From Acidithiobacillus_B sp049965315 (GTDB lineage Bacteria > Pseudomonadota > Gammaproteobacteria > Acidithiobacillales > Acidithiobacillaceae), in the NCBI RefSeq assembly GCF_049965315.1, contig NZ_JBMFWL010000008.1:4698-68697 (forward strand): a stretch of 64,000 bases of DNA. Direction: 5' to 3'. A program made the position numbers and the translations under genes. Of this stretch, positions 1 through 8,805 are shown one piece after another; within the stretch, counting starts at the first letter, position 1, and each line of letters opens with the position of its first letter. The notes under the pieces were generated by a model. The model saw only the letters and a program-made list of their open reading frames with translations. It was not told where the DNA came from and did not search any database.

Positions 1-812
1 TGGGTCATGTGATAGGCATCGGCGCTCATGCCATAGCCGGAGAGTTCCGCATAGATGCGCGCGCCCCGGCGCAGGGCAAAGTCCCGTTCTTCCAGGACAA
101 GGACGCCGGCCCCCTCGCCCAGGACAAAACCATCGCGATCCTTGTCCCAGGGCCGGCTGGCCTTTTCCGGGGCGTCGTTGCGCGTGGACAGGGCGCGGGA
201 GGCCGAGAATCCCCCCAACCCCAGGGGACTCAACGCGCCCTCGGCACCACCGGCGATCATGACGTCGGCGTCACCGTATTCAATGAGACGGGCGGCATCC
301 CCAATGGAATGCGTTCCCGTGGAGCAGGCCGTCGCCATGGCAATGTTGGGGCCTTTGGCCCCATACATGATGGATACGTGCCCGGACACCATGTTCACGA
401 TGCAGCGCGGAATGAAAAATGGGGAGATGCGGCGCGGACCGCCCTGGGTGACCACATCGTGCTCGGTCTCGATACCCGGCAGGCCGCCAATACCGCTGCC
501 GATGGAAACCCCCACCTGCTCGGCGATCTCCGGAGTGACCTTGAGGCCGGAATCGGCAACGGCCTCCATGGCCGCAGCAAGACCGTAATGGATGAACAGA
601 TCCATCTTGCGCGCTTCCTTGGGCGCAATGTACTGACCCATGTCGAAGCCCTTTACCTCGCCGGCAATCTGCGAAGCATAAGCAGCGGAATCAAAACGGG
701 TGACCCGCGTAATCCCACTCCTCCCCTGAATGATGCTGTCCCAGGCAACGGGAACGCCCACTCCCACAGGGGAAACCACTCCAAGACCGGTAACCACGAC
801 ACGCCGTTTCAA
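1..812 (-). CDS. fabF: 3-oxoacyl-ACP synthase II, partial (C-terminus beyond window)
   Basis: Condensing enzyme of type II fatty-acid elongation, joining malonyl-ACP to acyl-ACP in the cytosol. About 270 N-terminal residues are present of the roughly 412 usual for FabF. The start is a TTG at 810-812, preceded by an AGGAG ribosome site; the protein opens LKRRVVVTGLGVVSP, as in the family. The thiolase-fold active-site cysteine lies in ATACSTGTHS at residue 163, the same number as in E. coli FabF. The two catalytic histidines would lie past the window edge and cannot be checked. It is the last visible gene of the fab operon, 36 bases after acpP, as in many Gammaproteobacteria. Confidence 0.95.
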   Translation of the reverse strand, partial: MKRRVVVTGLGVVSPVGVGVPVAWDSIIQGRSGITRVTRFDSAAYASQIAGEVKGFDMGQYIAPKEARKMDLFIHYGLAAAMEAVADSGLKVTPEIAEQVGVSIGSGIGGLPGIETEHDVVTQGGPRRISPFFIPRCIVNMVSGHVSIMYGAKGPNIAMATACSTGTHSIGDAARLIEYGDADVMIAGGAEGALSPLGLGGFSASRALSTRNDAPEKASRPWDKDRDGFVLGEGAGVLVLEERDFALRRGARIYAELSGYGMSADAYHMT

Positions 813-848
813 AAGCTGCCTCTCCTCATTCCTTTTACCAACCGCTCG

Positions 849-1097
849 CTATTCACCCTTGGCAGGAAGATGGGCGCCAATGTAATCGATGGCCTGCTGC
901 ACCGTTGCGATCTTCTCCGCCTCTTCGTCGGGGATTTCGCAGTCGAACTCCTCCTCCAGCGCCATGACGAGTTCTACGGTGTCCAGGGAGTCTGCGCCGA
1001 GGTCGTCCACGAAGGAGGCCTCGTTGGTGACTTCATCCTCGTTGACGCCCAGTTGCTCTACCACCACTTTTTTAACGCGTTCTGCCAAATTGTCCAT
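849..1097 (-). CDS. acpP: acyl carrier protein
   Basis: Small acidic 82-residue carrier that holds growing acyl chains on a 4'-phosphopantetheine arm. The attachment serine is Ser37 in the invariant GADSLD motif, followed by the recognition helix TVELVMALEEEF. I chose the ATG at 1097 because AGGAG lies about 8 bases upstream and the protein then begins MDNLAERV; a longer reading up to 1151 adds 18 unrelated residues. It sits between fabG (82-base gap) and fabF, the standard position. The larger gap before it may hold an extra promoter for this highly expressed gene, but I see no clear one. Confidence 0.97.
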   Translation of the reverse strand: MDNLAERVKKVVVEQLGVNEDEVTNEASFVDDLGADSLDTVELVMALEEEFDCEIPDEEAEKIATVQQAIDYIGAHLPAKGE

Positions 1098-1179
1098 GCG
1101 AGAGACTCCTCTGCTGGTAAGAAAATTATTGTCGGCGAGATTGGACCACATGCGCGGGCGAAAAGTAAAGTTGCGCGCC

Positions 1180-1929
1180 TTAGCCCATCCACATGCCGCC
1201 GTTCACATGTAGAACCTGTCCAGTGATGTAACTTGCCTGGGAACCGGCAAGAAAAGCCACCGCCCCCGCCACATCGGCGGGGGTACCCAAACGACCTGCG
1301 GGTATCTGTTGCAGCAGGGCGTGACGATGCGCGTCCGTCAGGCCCTCCGTCATATCCGTGACGACAAAACCCGGCGCCACGCAATTGACCGTCACGTTCC
1401 TGCCCGCGACTTCCCGGGCCAGGGCGTGGCTAAAACCGGTCACCCCCGCCTTGGCGGCGGCATAGTTGCACTGTCCGGCATTGCCCATGGTACCGACCAC
1501 GGAGGTAATGTTGATGATCCGCCCATAACGGGCCTTGAGCATATCCCGCAAACAGGCTTTGCTCAAGCGGTAGACGGCATTGAGGTTGGTCTGCAGGACC
1601 GCATCCCAGTCCTCGTCCTTCATGCGCAATAGCAGTTGATCACGGGTAATACCGGCATTGTTGACCAGGATCGTGGGTGCGCCCCAGTCCTGGCCCACTT
1701 GCTCCAGAAAGCCGGGAATGGCCCCGTGATCCGTCACATCCAGCCGATAACCGCTGCCGGAGATCCCCTGCTCGGTGAGCAATGCGCCAATGGCCGCCGC
1801 CCCGCCCTCCGTTGTAGCCGTGGCCGCGACCCTGGCCCCCATCCGCCCCAGAAACAACGCGATCTCACGGCCGATGCCGCGGCTGCCACCGGTGACCAGG
1901 GCCACCTGTCCATGCAATGAACCGTCCAT
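1180..1929 (-). CDS. fabG: 3-oxoacyl-ACP reductase FabG
   Basis: NADPH-dependent reductase of the fatty-acid elongation cycle, 249 residues. It is a classical short-chain dehydrogenase: cofactor loop TGGSRGIG near residue 14, NNAG in mid-protein, and a catalytic Ser-Tyr-Lys set in INITSVVG and YAAAKAG. The C-terminus ends in the family-typical ITGQVLHVNGGMWMG. Its start codon directly abuts the fabD stop with no spacer, so translation is probably coupled. The fab neighbourhood makes assignment as the true FabG, rather than a generic SDR, secure. Confidence 0.97.
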   Translation of the reverse strand: MDGSLHGQVALVTGGSRGIGREIALFLGRMGARVAATATTEGGAAAIGALLTEQGISGSGYRLDVTDHGAIPGFLEQVGQDWGAPTILVNNAGITRDQLLLRMKDEDWDAVLQTNLNAVYRLSKACLRDMLKARYGRIINITSVVGTMGNAGQCNYAAAKAGVTGFSHALAREVAGRNVTVNCVAPGFVVTDMTEGLTDAHRHALLQQIPAGRLGTPADVAGAVAFLAGSQASYITGQVLHVNGGMWMG

Positions 1930-2865
1930 TCAAACCGCCTCCAAAGCCGTCTTGAGGCTCTTGCCATCTTCCACATGCAACATGGTCAGGGACGGCTCGA
2001 TGCGCTTGCCCAGCCCCGAGAGGACCCGACCGGGGCCGAGTTCCAGGAAGGTTGTGGCCCCCTGCCGCGCCAGATAGCGGATGCTTTCGGTCCAGCGCAC
2101 CGGCGAGTAAATCTGCCGTACCAGGGCCTCGCGGATGGCCGCGTCGTCGTTGTGGCTCTGGACATCGACGTTGTGCACCACCATCACCTTGGGGCGGCGC
2201 AAGGTCGTGGCGGCGAGAGGGACGCGGAAGGCTTCGGCGGCGCCCTGCATCAAGGCGCAGTGGCTGGGAACGCTGACGGGCAAGGGGACCACCCGCTTGG
2301 CCCCCACGGCACGCGCCGCCTCCATGAGACGCTCCACGGCCGCCTGGGTGCCAGCCACCACCACCTGTCCCGGCGCATTGAAATTGGCGGGCGCCAGCAC
2401 ATCGCCCTGGGCCTCCTGCTGGCAGAGTTGGCGAATTTCGTCATCGCCGAGGCCGATCACGGCTGCCATGCCCCCCATCCCTTCGGGAACGGCTTCCTGC
2501 ATGAGGCGGCCGCGCTCGGCCACCAGACGCACGGCATCGGCGAAGTCCAGGGCCTCGGCCACGACCAGGGCGGTATACTCCCCCAGGGAGTGCCCGGCGA
2601 CGAAATCCGGCGCGCTGCCCCCCTCCTCTTCCCACACCCGGTAGACGGCATAGCCCGCCGCCAACATGGCCGGCTGGGTAAGGCGCGTCTGGTTCAGGCG
2701 CTCCACCGGGCCCTCCTGGGCCAGTTGCCAGAGATCCACTCCCAGCGCCGCGGATGCGTCGGCGAATACTTCCTGCACCAAGGGATGGATACTGGCCAAA
2801 TCCGCCAACATACCCAGCGACTGGGATCCCTGACCCGGAAAAACGAAGGCAATAGAACCGAGCAA
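1930..2865 (-). CDS. fabD: malonyl-CoA:ACP transacylase
   Basis: Loads malonyl groups from CoA onto ACP. The protein has 311 residues and begins FVFPGQGSQSLGML. The nucleophile is Ser93 in GHSLGEY, and the later VPSHCALM carries the family histidine. The start is a TTG at 2863-2865 with a strong AGGAGGT ribosome site just upstream; no suitable ATG precedes it. It lies 42 bases after fabH and abuts fabG. Length and motifs are normal. Confidence 0.96.
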   Translation of the reverse strand: MLGSIAFVFPGQGSQSLGMLADLASIHPLVQEVFADASAALGVDLWQLAQEGPVERLNQTRLTQPAMLAAGYAVYRVWEEEGGSAPDFVAGHSLGEYTALVVAEALDFADAVRLVAERGRLMQEAVPEGMGGMAAVIGLGDDEIRQLCQQEAQGDVLAPANFNAPGQVVVAGTQAAVERLMEAARAVGAKRVVPLPVSVPSHCALMQGAAEAFRVPLAATTLRRPKVMVVHNVDVQSHNDDAAIREALVRQIYSPVRWTESIRYLARQGATTFLELGPGRVLSGLGKRIEPSLTMLHVEDGKSLKTALEAV

Positions 2866-2907
2866 CGTAACCTCCTGATGACCTGAATTCGCCCGCCGCG
2901 CCCGGGC

Positions 2908-3867
2908 TCAGCCCCAGCGCAACAACGCCGATCCCCATGTAAAACCACCCCCGAACGCCTCCAGCAACAGCAACTGTCCGGGCTGGAAGCAACCTCGCCT
3001 GGCCGCGTCATCCAGGGCCAGAGGTACCGATGCCGCCGAGGTATTGCCGTGGTGATCCACCGTCACCACGACGCGCTCCATGGGCAGATTCAATTTATCG
3101 GCCGTAGCCCGAATAATGCGAATATTGGCCTGATGCGGCACCAGCCAGTCAATATCGCCGGGCGCCAGATCGTTCGCCGCCAGCGTTTCATGAACGATTT
3201 CTTCCAGGGTCCGCACCGCCACCCGGAAAACCGCATTCCCCTGCATCTCCATGACCGCCTTGCCTGCGGGCTCGGCCAGTCCGCCCGGCACCTGCAAAAG
3301 GTCGGCGTAGGCACCATCGGCGTGGATATGGGTGGAAATCAGGCCGGGCTGGTCCGCCGCTTCCAAGATCACCGCTCCGGCACCGTCGCCGAAGAGGATG
3401 CAGGTACCCCGGTCCGTCCAGTCGGTGATGCGCGACATGCTCTCGGCGCCCACCACCAGGGCGCGGCGCACCGTACCGCTGCGAATGAATTGATCGGCGC
3501 AGGCCAAGGCATAAATAAAACCCGTACAAACCGCCTGCACGTCAAAGGCAGGGCTGCCGCGGTTGCCCAGGCGGGCCTGCAGCAGACAGGCCGTGCTGGG
3601 AAAGATCTGGTCGGGCGTGGTGGTGGCGACAATGATGAGGTCAAGGTCCTGGGGGCTTAGCCCGGTATCGGCCAGGGCCTGCCGGGCAGCCGCTTCGGCC
3701 AGATCGACGGTCTTTTCATCGGCGCTGACCAGATGGCGGGAGCGGATGCCGGTACGGGCCTGAATCCATTCATCGCTGGTGTCGACCATCTGCTCCAGAT
3801 CGCGGTTGCTCAGCACCCGCTCCGGGAGATAGCCACCCGTGGCAATGATACGACTATATCTGGGCAT
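2908..3867 (-). CDS. fabH: 3-oxoacyl-ACP synthase III (initiating condensing enzyme)
   Basis: Starts fatty-acid synthesis by condensing acetyl-CoA (or another acyl-CoA) with malonyl-ACP. The protein has 319 residues. The catalytic cysteine is Cys114 in VQAVCTGF; the histidine is in WLVPHQAN and the asparagine in HHGNTSAAS. The ATG at 3867 shares one base with the plsX stop (TGATG), which favours it over the TTG one codon upstream. Coupled translation with plsX is likely. It follows the standard plsX-fabH-fabD-fabG order. Confidence 0.96.
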   Translation of the reverse strand: MPRYSRIIATGGYLPERVLSNRDLEQMVDTSDEWIQARTGIRSRHLVSADEKTVDLAEAAARQALADTGLSPQDLDLIIVATTTPDQIFPSTACLLQARLGNRGSPAFDVQAVCTGFIYALACADQFIRSGTVRRALVVGAESMSRITDWTDRGTCILFGDGAGAVILEAADQPGLISTHIHADGAYADLLQVPGGLAEPAGKAVMEMQGNAVFRVAVRTLEEIVHETLAANDLAPGDIDWLVPHQANIRIIRATADKLNLPMERVVVTVDHHGNTSAASVPLALDDAARRGCFQPGQLLLLEAFGGGFTWGSALLRWG

Positions 3868-4892
3868 CAAGCGCTGTCCCTGACCGTTTGGGCGAGATTT
3901 TCCCGGATTGCCTCGGCAATGCGCAAGGTGAGGCGATGGGTCGCCTCCTCGATGGCCACCTCCACCGCCCGCGCAAAGGCAAAACGATCGGCATTGCCAT
4001 GGCTTTTGACCACGATCCCGTTCAATCCGAGCAGCGTTGCCCCATTATAGCGGCGCGAGTCGAGACGATGGCGCAGGCGCTGCAGAATGGGGCGATTGAT
4101 GAGATAGGCAATGCGCCCATACCAGCTATGGGTATAACCAGCGCGCAACTCCTGGCGGATCATGGCGGCCAGCCCCTCGGAGGTCTTCAGGGCGACGTTG
4201 CCCACAAAGCCGTCGCAGACTACCACATCGGCGATGCCGCGATAGAGATCGGAGCCTTCGACATTGCCGATGAAATGCAGCGGACTCGTGCGCAGCAGAC
4301 GGGCCGCCTCCTTGACCTGCTCGTTACCCTTGATCTCTTCGGAACCGATGTTGAGCAGCCCGATCCGCGGCCGCGCCAGGCCATGCACCTGCTCCATGAG
4401 CACCGAGCCCATGACGGCAAACTGCAGAAGGTGTTCCGGATGACAATCCACATTGGCGCCCAGGTCAAGGACGAGTACGCGGCCGGTCATGGTCGGCAGG
4501 AAGGCGGCGATGGCCGGCCGATCAATACCGGAAATGGTGCGCAGAAAGACCTTGCCCATGGCCATCAATGCGCCGGTATTGCCGGCGCTGACCACCGCAT
4601 CCGCCTCGCCGTCGCGCAGGAGCGCGATGGCCTTGTGCATGGATGAATCGCGTTTGCCGCGCAGGGCCTGGGAGGGCGCCTCGTCCATGGCCACGACCTG
4701 GCTGGCGTGGTGCAGCAGGATCTGCGGGGAACCCTGCAAGCGGGCGCGGGCCACGCCATCCTGCAGCACATCCTGGGCGCCGACCAGATGAAAAACCACA
4801 TCGGGATAGGTCTTCACCAGCGAGGCAATGGCCCGGATGATCGTGGAGGCGCCAAAGTCTCCGCTCATGGCATCGACCGCAATATGCGGCAT
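3867..4892 (-). CDS. plsX: phosphate acyltransferase PlsX
   Basis: Makes acyl-phosphate from acyl-ACP, the donor for glycerol-3-phosphate acylation by PlsY, and so links fatty-acid to phospholipid synthesis. The protein has 341 residues starting MPHIAVDAMSGDFG, a conserved PlsX opening. The ATG at 4892 is preferred over a GTG at 4907 because GGAGG is placed about 8 bases before it. Conserved segments include SAGNTGALM, DLGANVDC and NIGSEEIKGN. It lies 37 bases after rpmF and overlaps fabH by one base. Confidence 0.96.
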   Translation of the reverse strand: MPHIAVDAMSGDFGASTIIRAIASLVKTYPDVVFHLVGAQDVLQDGVARARLQGSPQILLHHASQVVAMDEAPSQALRGKRDSSMHKAIALLRDGEADAVVSAGNTGALMAMGKVFLRTISGIDRPAIAAFLPTMTGRVLVLDLGANVDCHPEHLLQFAVMGSVLMEQVHGLARPRIGLLNIGSEEIKGNEQVKEAARLLRTSPLHFIGNVEGSDLYRGIADVVVCDGFVGNVALKTSEGLAAMIRQELRAGYTHSWYGRIAYLINRPILQRLRHRLDSRRYNGATLLGLNGIVVKSHGNADRFAFARAVEVAIEEATHRLTLRIAEAIRENLAQTVRDSA

Positions 4893-4929
4893 CCTGGCCA
4901 CCTCCACCGAATCTGTCTCGCGCTAGGCC

Positions 4930-5115
4930 TTAGGCCTCGACGGCCTTCTTGATCATCTCGCGACCGCGGTAGAATCCGCACTCCGGGCAAACGTGGTGGG
5001 GCAGCTTGGCTGCACCGCAGTTGGCGCAGACCGAGCGGTTCGGCACCAGCAGAAAATCATGGGCGCGCCGCATGTCGCGGCGGGAAGTGGAGGTCTTACT
5101 CTGTGGAACGGCCAT
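4930..5115 (-). CDS. rpmF: 50S ribosomal protein L32
   Basis: Component of the large ribosomal subunit, 61 residues, beginning MAVPQSKTSTSRRDMRR as in the bacterial L32 family. Two cysteine pairs, CANC and CPEC, form the zinc-binding ribbon, so this is the zinc-containing form. GGAGAG lies 8 bases before the ATG. It is placed between yceD and plsX, an arrangement kept across most Proteobacteria. Confidence 0.97.
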   Translation of the reverse strand: MAVPQSKTSTSRRDMRRAHDFLLVPNRSVCANCGAAKLPHHVCPECGFYRGREMIKKAVEA

Positions 5116-5146
5116 CGCTCATCTCTCCAAAGAAAAACAAATAAAA

Positions 5147-5608
5147 TCAGTTTGTTGCCTGCGGCGGCACCGTATTGGAAACGCTGCAGGGACCTTCTAC
5201 CCATACCTCACAGCGTGGGACCATGGGCAAGGCCAGCAACGCTTCATCTTCGAGCCAGGTCTGCAGATCAAGGATCCCGTTGGCGGCGGCAACGGGATCG
5301 AGCTCCGCATCCACGGCCGCAACCGCGGCCTCGCTCTCGCCAATCCCCACCCGTAGAGGCACCCGCAGGGATAGGGGCATGGCACCCAGGCAGCGCTCGC
5401 AGAGCACTCTGCCGAGGATCTGCAGTTCTCCCTCCGCCAGCACCACCTGTCCGCGCCTGCTCAGTGTAAGCCTTAGCTGCACGTCCCTCAATTCCAGCAA
5501 CGCGGCCCGCAGACGATCCCATACGCGCAGATCCACTTCGCCCACGACTGCGTCGCCCTCGGGCGAAACGCGAGAAATCAACAAGGTAGCAGATTTGGCG
5601 GAAAACAT
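5147..5608 (-). CDS. yceD: YceD/DUF177 family protein, 23S rRNA accumulation
   Basis: 153-residue DUF177 protein. Family members are required for normal 23S rRNA accumulation and lie next to rpmF in bacteria and plant plastids. The visible hallmark is the cysteine pair in LCERCLGAMPL, followed by an acidic stretch and a hydrophobic LDLQTWLEDEALLALPMVP segment typical of the family. It is the first gene of the yceD-rpmF-plsX-fab operon, with rpmF 31 bases downstream. Molecular activity is unknown for the family. Confidence 0.88.
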   Translation of the reverse strand: MFSAKSATLLISRVSPEGDAVVGEVDLRVWDRLRAALLELRDVQLRLTLSRRGQVVLAEGELQILGRVLCERCLGAMPLSLRVPLRVGIGESEAAVAAVDAELDPVAAANGILDLQTWLEDEALLALPMVPRCEVWVEGPCSVSNTVPPQATN

Positions 5609-6003
5609 AAGCGCGGCATCTTAGCGATGGTGTGCAGGGAAGTAAAGAGTCCGTATCGACCCGCCATCTTTACCGGAAACAACGACCCTGTCGTCCACGA
5701 TAATATACGGAAGGATCGCGGCCATGGGCCGCTCCTACCGATTGGGCGGCCCGTTTGCCGATGGCGGGGCATCCCGTGTATCTCCGCTCGTTAGACCCGG
5801 GTCGGCGACGCCGGGAGGCGACAAGGCTGGCTTTTCTGCATTAGACTAGGGCCATCGAGCGGTTAAACGGGGGTGGGCTGGGCGCAGAAACGCGCGCAGA
5901 CGATCCGGATGCACCGCGTATTCCCTATGGACCAATAATGTATGGCCCGGGACCGGACTGACAGACATCGCACAGCGGGCCCACCGGGCGGGAGATCTTC
6001 AAT
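5609..6003. other. intergenic region between divergent yceD operon and ppc
   Basis: 395 bases without a convincing gene. It must contain the promoters for the leftward yceD/fab operon and for rightward ppc. AT-rich candidates (such as TATATTAT, read leftward near 5700) are present, but no good -35/-10 pair can be defended. A REP-like palindrome occupies 5716-5742. Short open frames here show no recognisable protein. Confidence 0.6.
5716..5742 (-). repeat. REP-like palindromic element, GTAG type, copy 1
   Basis: A 27-base sequence found again at 61444-61470 with no mismatch. Read on the minus strand it starts ATCGGTAGGAG and continues as a 6-base-pair hairpin, GCGGCC-CAT-GGCCGC. The GTAG(GAG) head plus a GC-rich stem is the layout of the REP elements known from Pseudomonas, Stenotrophomonas and relatives, which are mobilised by RAYT transposases. 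It sits upstream of yceD. No RAYT gene is in the window. Confidence 0.7.
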
Positions 6004-8790
6004 TTGGATAACACGGCAGTCAAGGACAAGGCATTGCGGGCGCGCGTCAAGCTGCTGGGCAATCTGCTCGGCGACATTCTCCGGGAGCAGGCCGGCACGC
6101 GGGTCTTTAATGCCGTTGAACAGCTCCGCCAGGGATATATCCGCCTGCACAAACGCGAGGACCCGCGCCTGCGCCTGCGCCTGGCCCGATTCATCGACAC
6201 CCTCCCCCAGGATGACCTGGTGCTGGTGATCCGCGCTTTCAATACCTATTTCAGTCTGGCCAATATTGCCGAAGAAGAGTTCCAGCATATCCAGCGGCGG
6301 CGCTTTTTACAGAAAGGCGAAGGGCGCTGGCCGGGGTCTTTCGAACATACCCTGCGCGAATTGCAGGATCAGGGGGTGCATCCCGGCCAACTGCAGTTCC
6401 TGCTCGACCAGCTCCGCTACATCCCGGTCTTTACCGCTCACCCAACCGAAGCCAAACGGCGGACGGTACTCCATGGCCTGCGCCGCATCTTCCTGACCAG
6501 CAAGGCCCTGGACGATCCCAATCTGGGCAATGAAGAAGAGCGGGAGGTCATTGCGCGGCTGAAGGCCCAGATCCAGGTGCTCTGGGAGACTGAAGAAGTC
6601 CGCACCAACCGACCGCAGGTGCAGGATGAGGTGGAAAACGGCCTCTTTTATTTCCGGGACAGTCTCTTTGAAGCGGTGCCCCATACCTATCGCGCGGCGC
6701 GCCGCGATGCCCGCAAGGTCTTTGCCAATACCGACATCGAGATACCGGCCTTCATCCGCTTCGGCTCCTGGATCGGCGGCGACCGGGACGGCAACCCCAA
6801 TGTCACGGCGGCCATCACCGGCTGGGCCCTGCGGACCCAGAGCATCGAGGTCCTGCGCGAGTACCAGCGGCGCCTGGGAGAGCTGTACCAGCTTTTGGGG
6901 CATTCCAGCCGCTTTTGCCATATCTCTCCCACCTTGCTCGCCTCCCTGGAGCGCGATGCCGATGATTTTCCGGAACTCGCCGAATGGGTGGACCAGCGCT
7001 TTCCCAGCGAACCCTATCGCCGCAAGCTGCGCTACATGCTCACACGCCTGGACCTGCGCCTGCGGCAACTGGAAAACGGGCAGACCATCAACGAGTCACC
7101 GGGGCCCGCCTACCGCGACGCCCAGGAGTTCCTCGCCGACCTGCAACTGGTACGGGAATCCTTGCGCGGCCATAACGACCTCTATATTGCCGACACCGAA
7201 TTGCAGGATCTGATCTGGCTGGCCGAAACCTTTGGCTTTTATCTCGCCAAACTCGATATCCGCCAGGAGTCGACGGTGCATACCCAAACCGTGGCCGAGC
7301 TCTTTGCCGGGGTTGGTGGTTTTGCGGATTACCTGCAACTCGGGGAAGAGGCCCGCCTCCTGGTGCTGGCCGATGCCTTGCGCCGTCCCGGCCCCATGGC
7401 GGGTACGCCGGAGCTTTCCCCGCTGGCCGCCGAGACCTGCGCCATGTTCCGCTGCATCGCCCAGTTGCGCCGGGAAGTCAGCCCCGATGGCTTTGGCAAC
7501 TACGTCATTTCCATGACCCATGAGGCCAGCCACGTCCTGGAGGTGATGCTCCTGGCCAAGGAATTCGGCCTTGCCGGCTGGTCGCGGGATGGTTTGACCA
7601 GCGAAATAGCCATCACGCCGCTCTTTGAAACGATTCATGACCTGGAGCGCATGGAAGCGGTCATGTCCACGCTTCTGGACAACCCCATTTATGGGGAGAT
7701 CCTGCGTAGTCAGGGGGATACCCAGGAAGTCATGCTGGGCTACTCCGACTCCTGCAAGGATGGCGGCATCCTCGCCTCCAGTTGGTCCCTCTACCAGGCG
7801 CAGTTACGCCTGACGGCCCTGGCGGAAAAACGGCGCATCCATATCCGCATCTTCCACGGCCGGGGTGGCAGTGTCGGCCGGGGCGGCGGCCCGACCTACG
7901 AGGCCATCCTGGCGCAACCGCCGGACACGGTGCGCGGACAGATCAAGGTGACCGAACAGGGCGAGGTCCTGTCCTTCAAGTACGCCAACCTCGAAACGGC
8001 GGTCTATGAGCTGACCGTGGGCGCGGCGGGCCTGATGAAGGCCAGTATCGGCCTGGTACGGCCGGTCCCCGCCGATCAACCGGACCATCTCAGCATCATG
8101 GCCGAGCTGGCCGATACCGGCGAGCAGGTCTACCGCGCCCTCATCGAGAACACGCCGGGCTTCATGGATTATTTCTACGAGGCCACGCCCCTCAACGAAA
8201 TCGCCCACATGAACATCGGCTCGCGGCCCTCCCACCGCAGCCGCAGCGACCGCTCCATGTCTTCCATCCGCGCCATCCCCTGGGTCTTTGCCTGGGCCCA
8301 ATCGCGGCATGTGCTGCCGGCCTGGTATGGTCTGGGCTCCGCCCTGCAGCAATGGCGCGGCGAGGACCCGCAACGCCTGGAAAAGCTGCAGGAGATGTAC
8401 CGGAACTGGCCATTCTTCCGGGCGCTGCTGGGCAATATCGCCATGGCCATGGCCAAGACCGACATGGCCATCGCCGAGGAGTATGCCGGTCTGGCGCACG
8501 ACCATACCCAGGCCATGGAGATCTTTCAGATCATTCGCGCGGAATACCAGCGCAGCCTGCACGAGATCCTCGCCGTCGCCAACGCGGAGCAATTGTTGGA
8601 GGACAATCCGACCCTGGCCTTTTCCCTGCAGCGGCGCAACGTCTATATGGAGCCCCTCAATCATATCCAGCTCGCCCTCTTGCGCCGCTACCGCAATGAG
8701 GATGCCGCGCCGGAATACCGGGAAATATGGCTGGACCCCCTGTTGCGGAGCATCAACGCCATCGCGGCCGGTCAACGCAACACCGGATAA
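6004..8790 (+). CDS. ppc: phosphoenolpyruvate carboxylase
   Basis: Fixes bicarbonate onto PEP to give oxaloacetate, replenishing the TCA cycle; it matters especially in autotrophs. The protein has 928 residues. Hallmarks are FTAHPTEAKRR with catalytic His146, GGDRDGNPNVT, GYSDSCKDGG, FHGRGGSVGRGGGP and the C-terminal tetrapeptide RNTG (usually QNTG) that contributes to the active site. The start is a TTG at 6004 behind a GGGAG site; no better ATG exists before the conserved region. The maf gene follows after 15 bases, probably co-transcribed. Confidence 0.97.
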   Translation: MDNTAVKDKALRARVKLLGNLLGDILREQAGTRVFNAVEQLRQGYIRLHKREDPRLRLRLARFIDTLPQDDLVLVIRAFNTYFSLANIAEEEFQHIQRRRFLQKGEGRWPGSFEHTLRELQDQGVHPGQLQFLLDQLRYIPVFTAHPTEAKRRTVLHGLRRIFLTSKALDDPNLGNEEEREVIARLKAQIQVLWETEEVRTNRPQVQDEVENGLFYFRDSLFEAVPHTYRAARRDARKVFANTDIEIPAFIRFGSWIGGDRDGNPNVTAAITGWALRTQSIEVLREYQRRLGELYQLLGHSSRFCHISPTLLASLERDADDFPELAEWVDQRFPSEPYRRKLRYMLTRLDLRLRQLENGQTINESPGPAYRDAQEFLADLQLVRESLRGHNDLYIADTELQDLIWLAETFGFYLAKLDIRQESTVHTQTVAELFAGVGGFADYLQLGEEARLLVLADALRRPGPMAGTPELSPLAAETCAMFRCIAQLRREVSPDGFGNYVISMTHEASHVLEVMLLAKEFGLAGWSRDGLTSEIAITPLFETIHDLERMEAVMSTLLDNPIYGEILRSQGDTQEVMLGYSDSCKDGGILASSWSLYQAQLRLTALAEKRRIHIRIFHGRGGSVGRGGGPTYEAILAQPPDTVRGQIKVTEQGEVLSFKYANLETAVYELTVGAAGLMKASIGLVRPVPADQPDHLSIMAELADTGEQVYRALIENTPGFMDYFYEATPLNEIAHMNIGSRPSHRSRSDRSMSSIRAIPWVFAWAQSRHVLPAWYGLGSALQQWRGEDPQRLEKLQEMYRNWPFFRALLGNIAMAMAKTDMAIAEEYAGLAHDHTQAMEIFQIIRAEYQRSLHEILAVANAEQLLEDNPTLAFSLQRRNVYMEPLNHIQLALLRRYRNEDAAPEYREIWLDPLLRSINAIAAGQRNTG

Positions 8791-8805
8791 AGCGGGAATC
8801 TGTCC

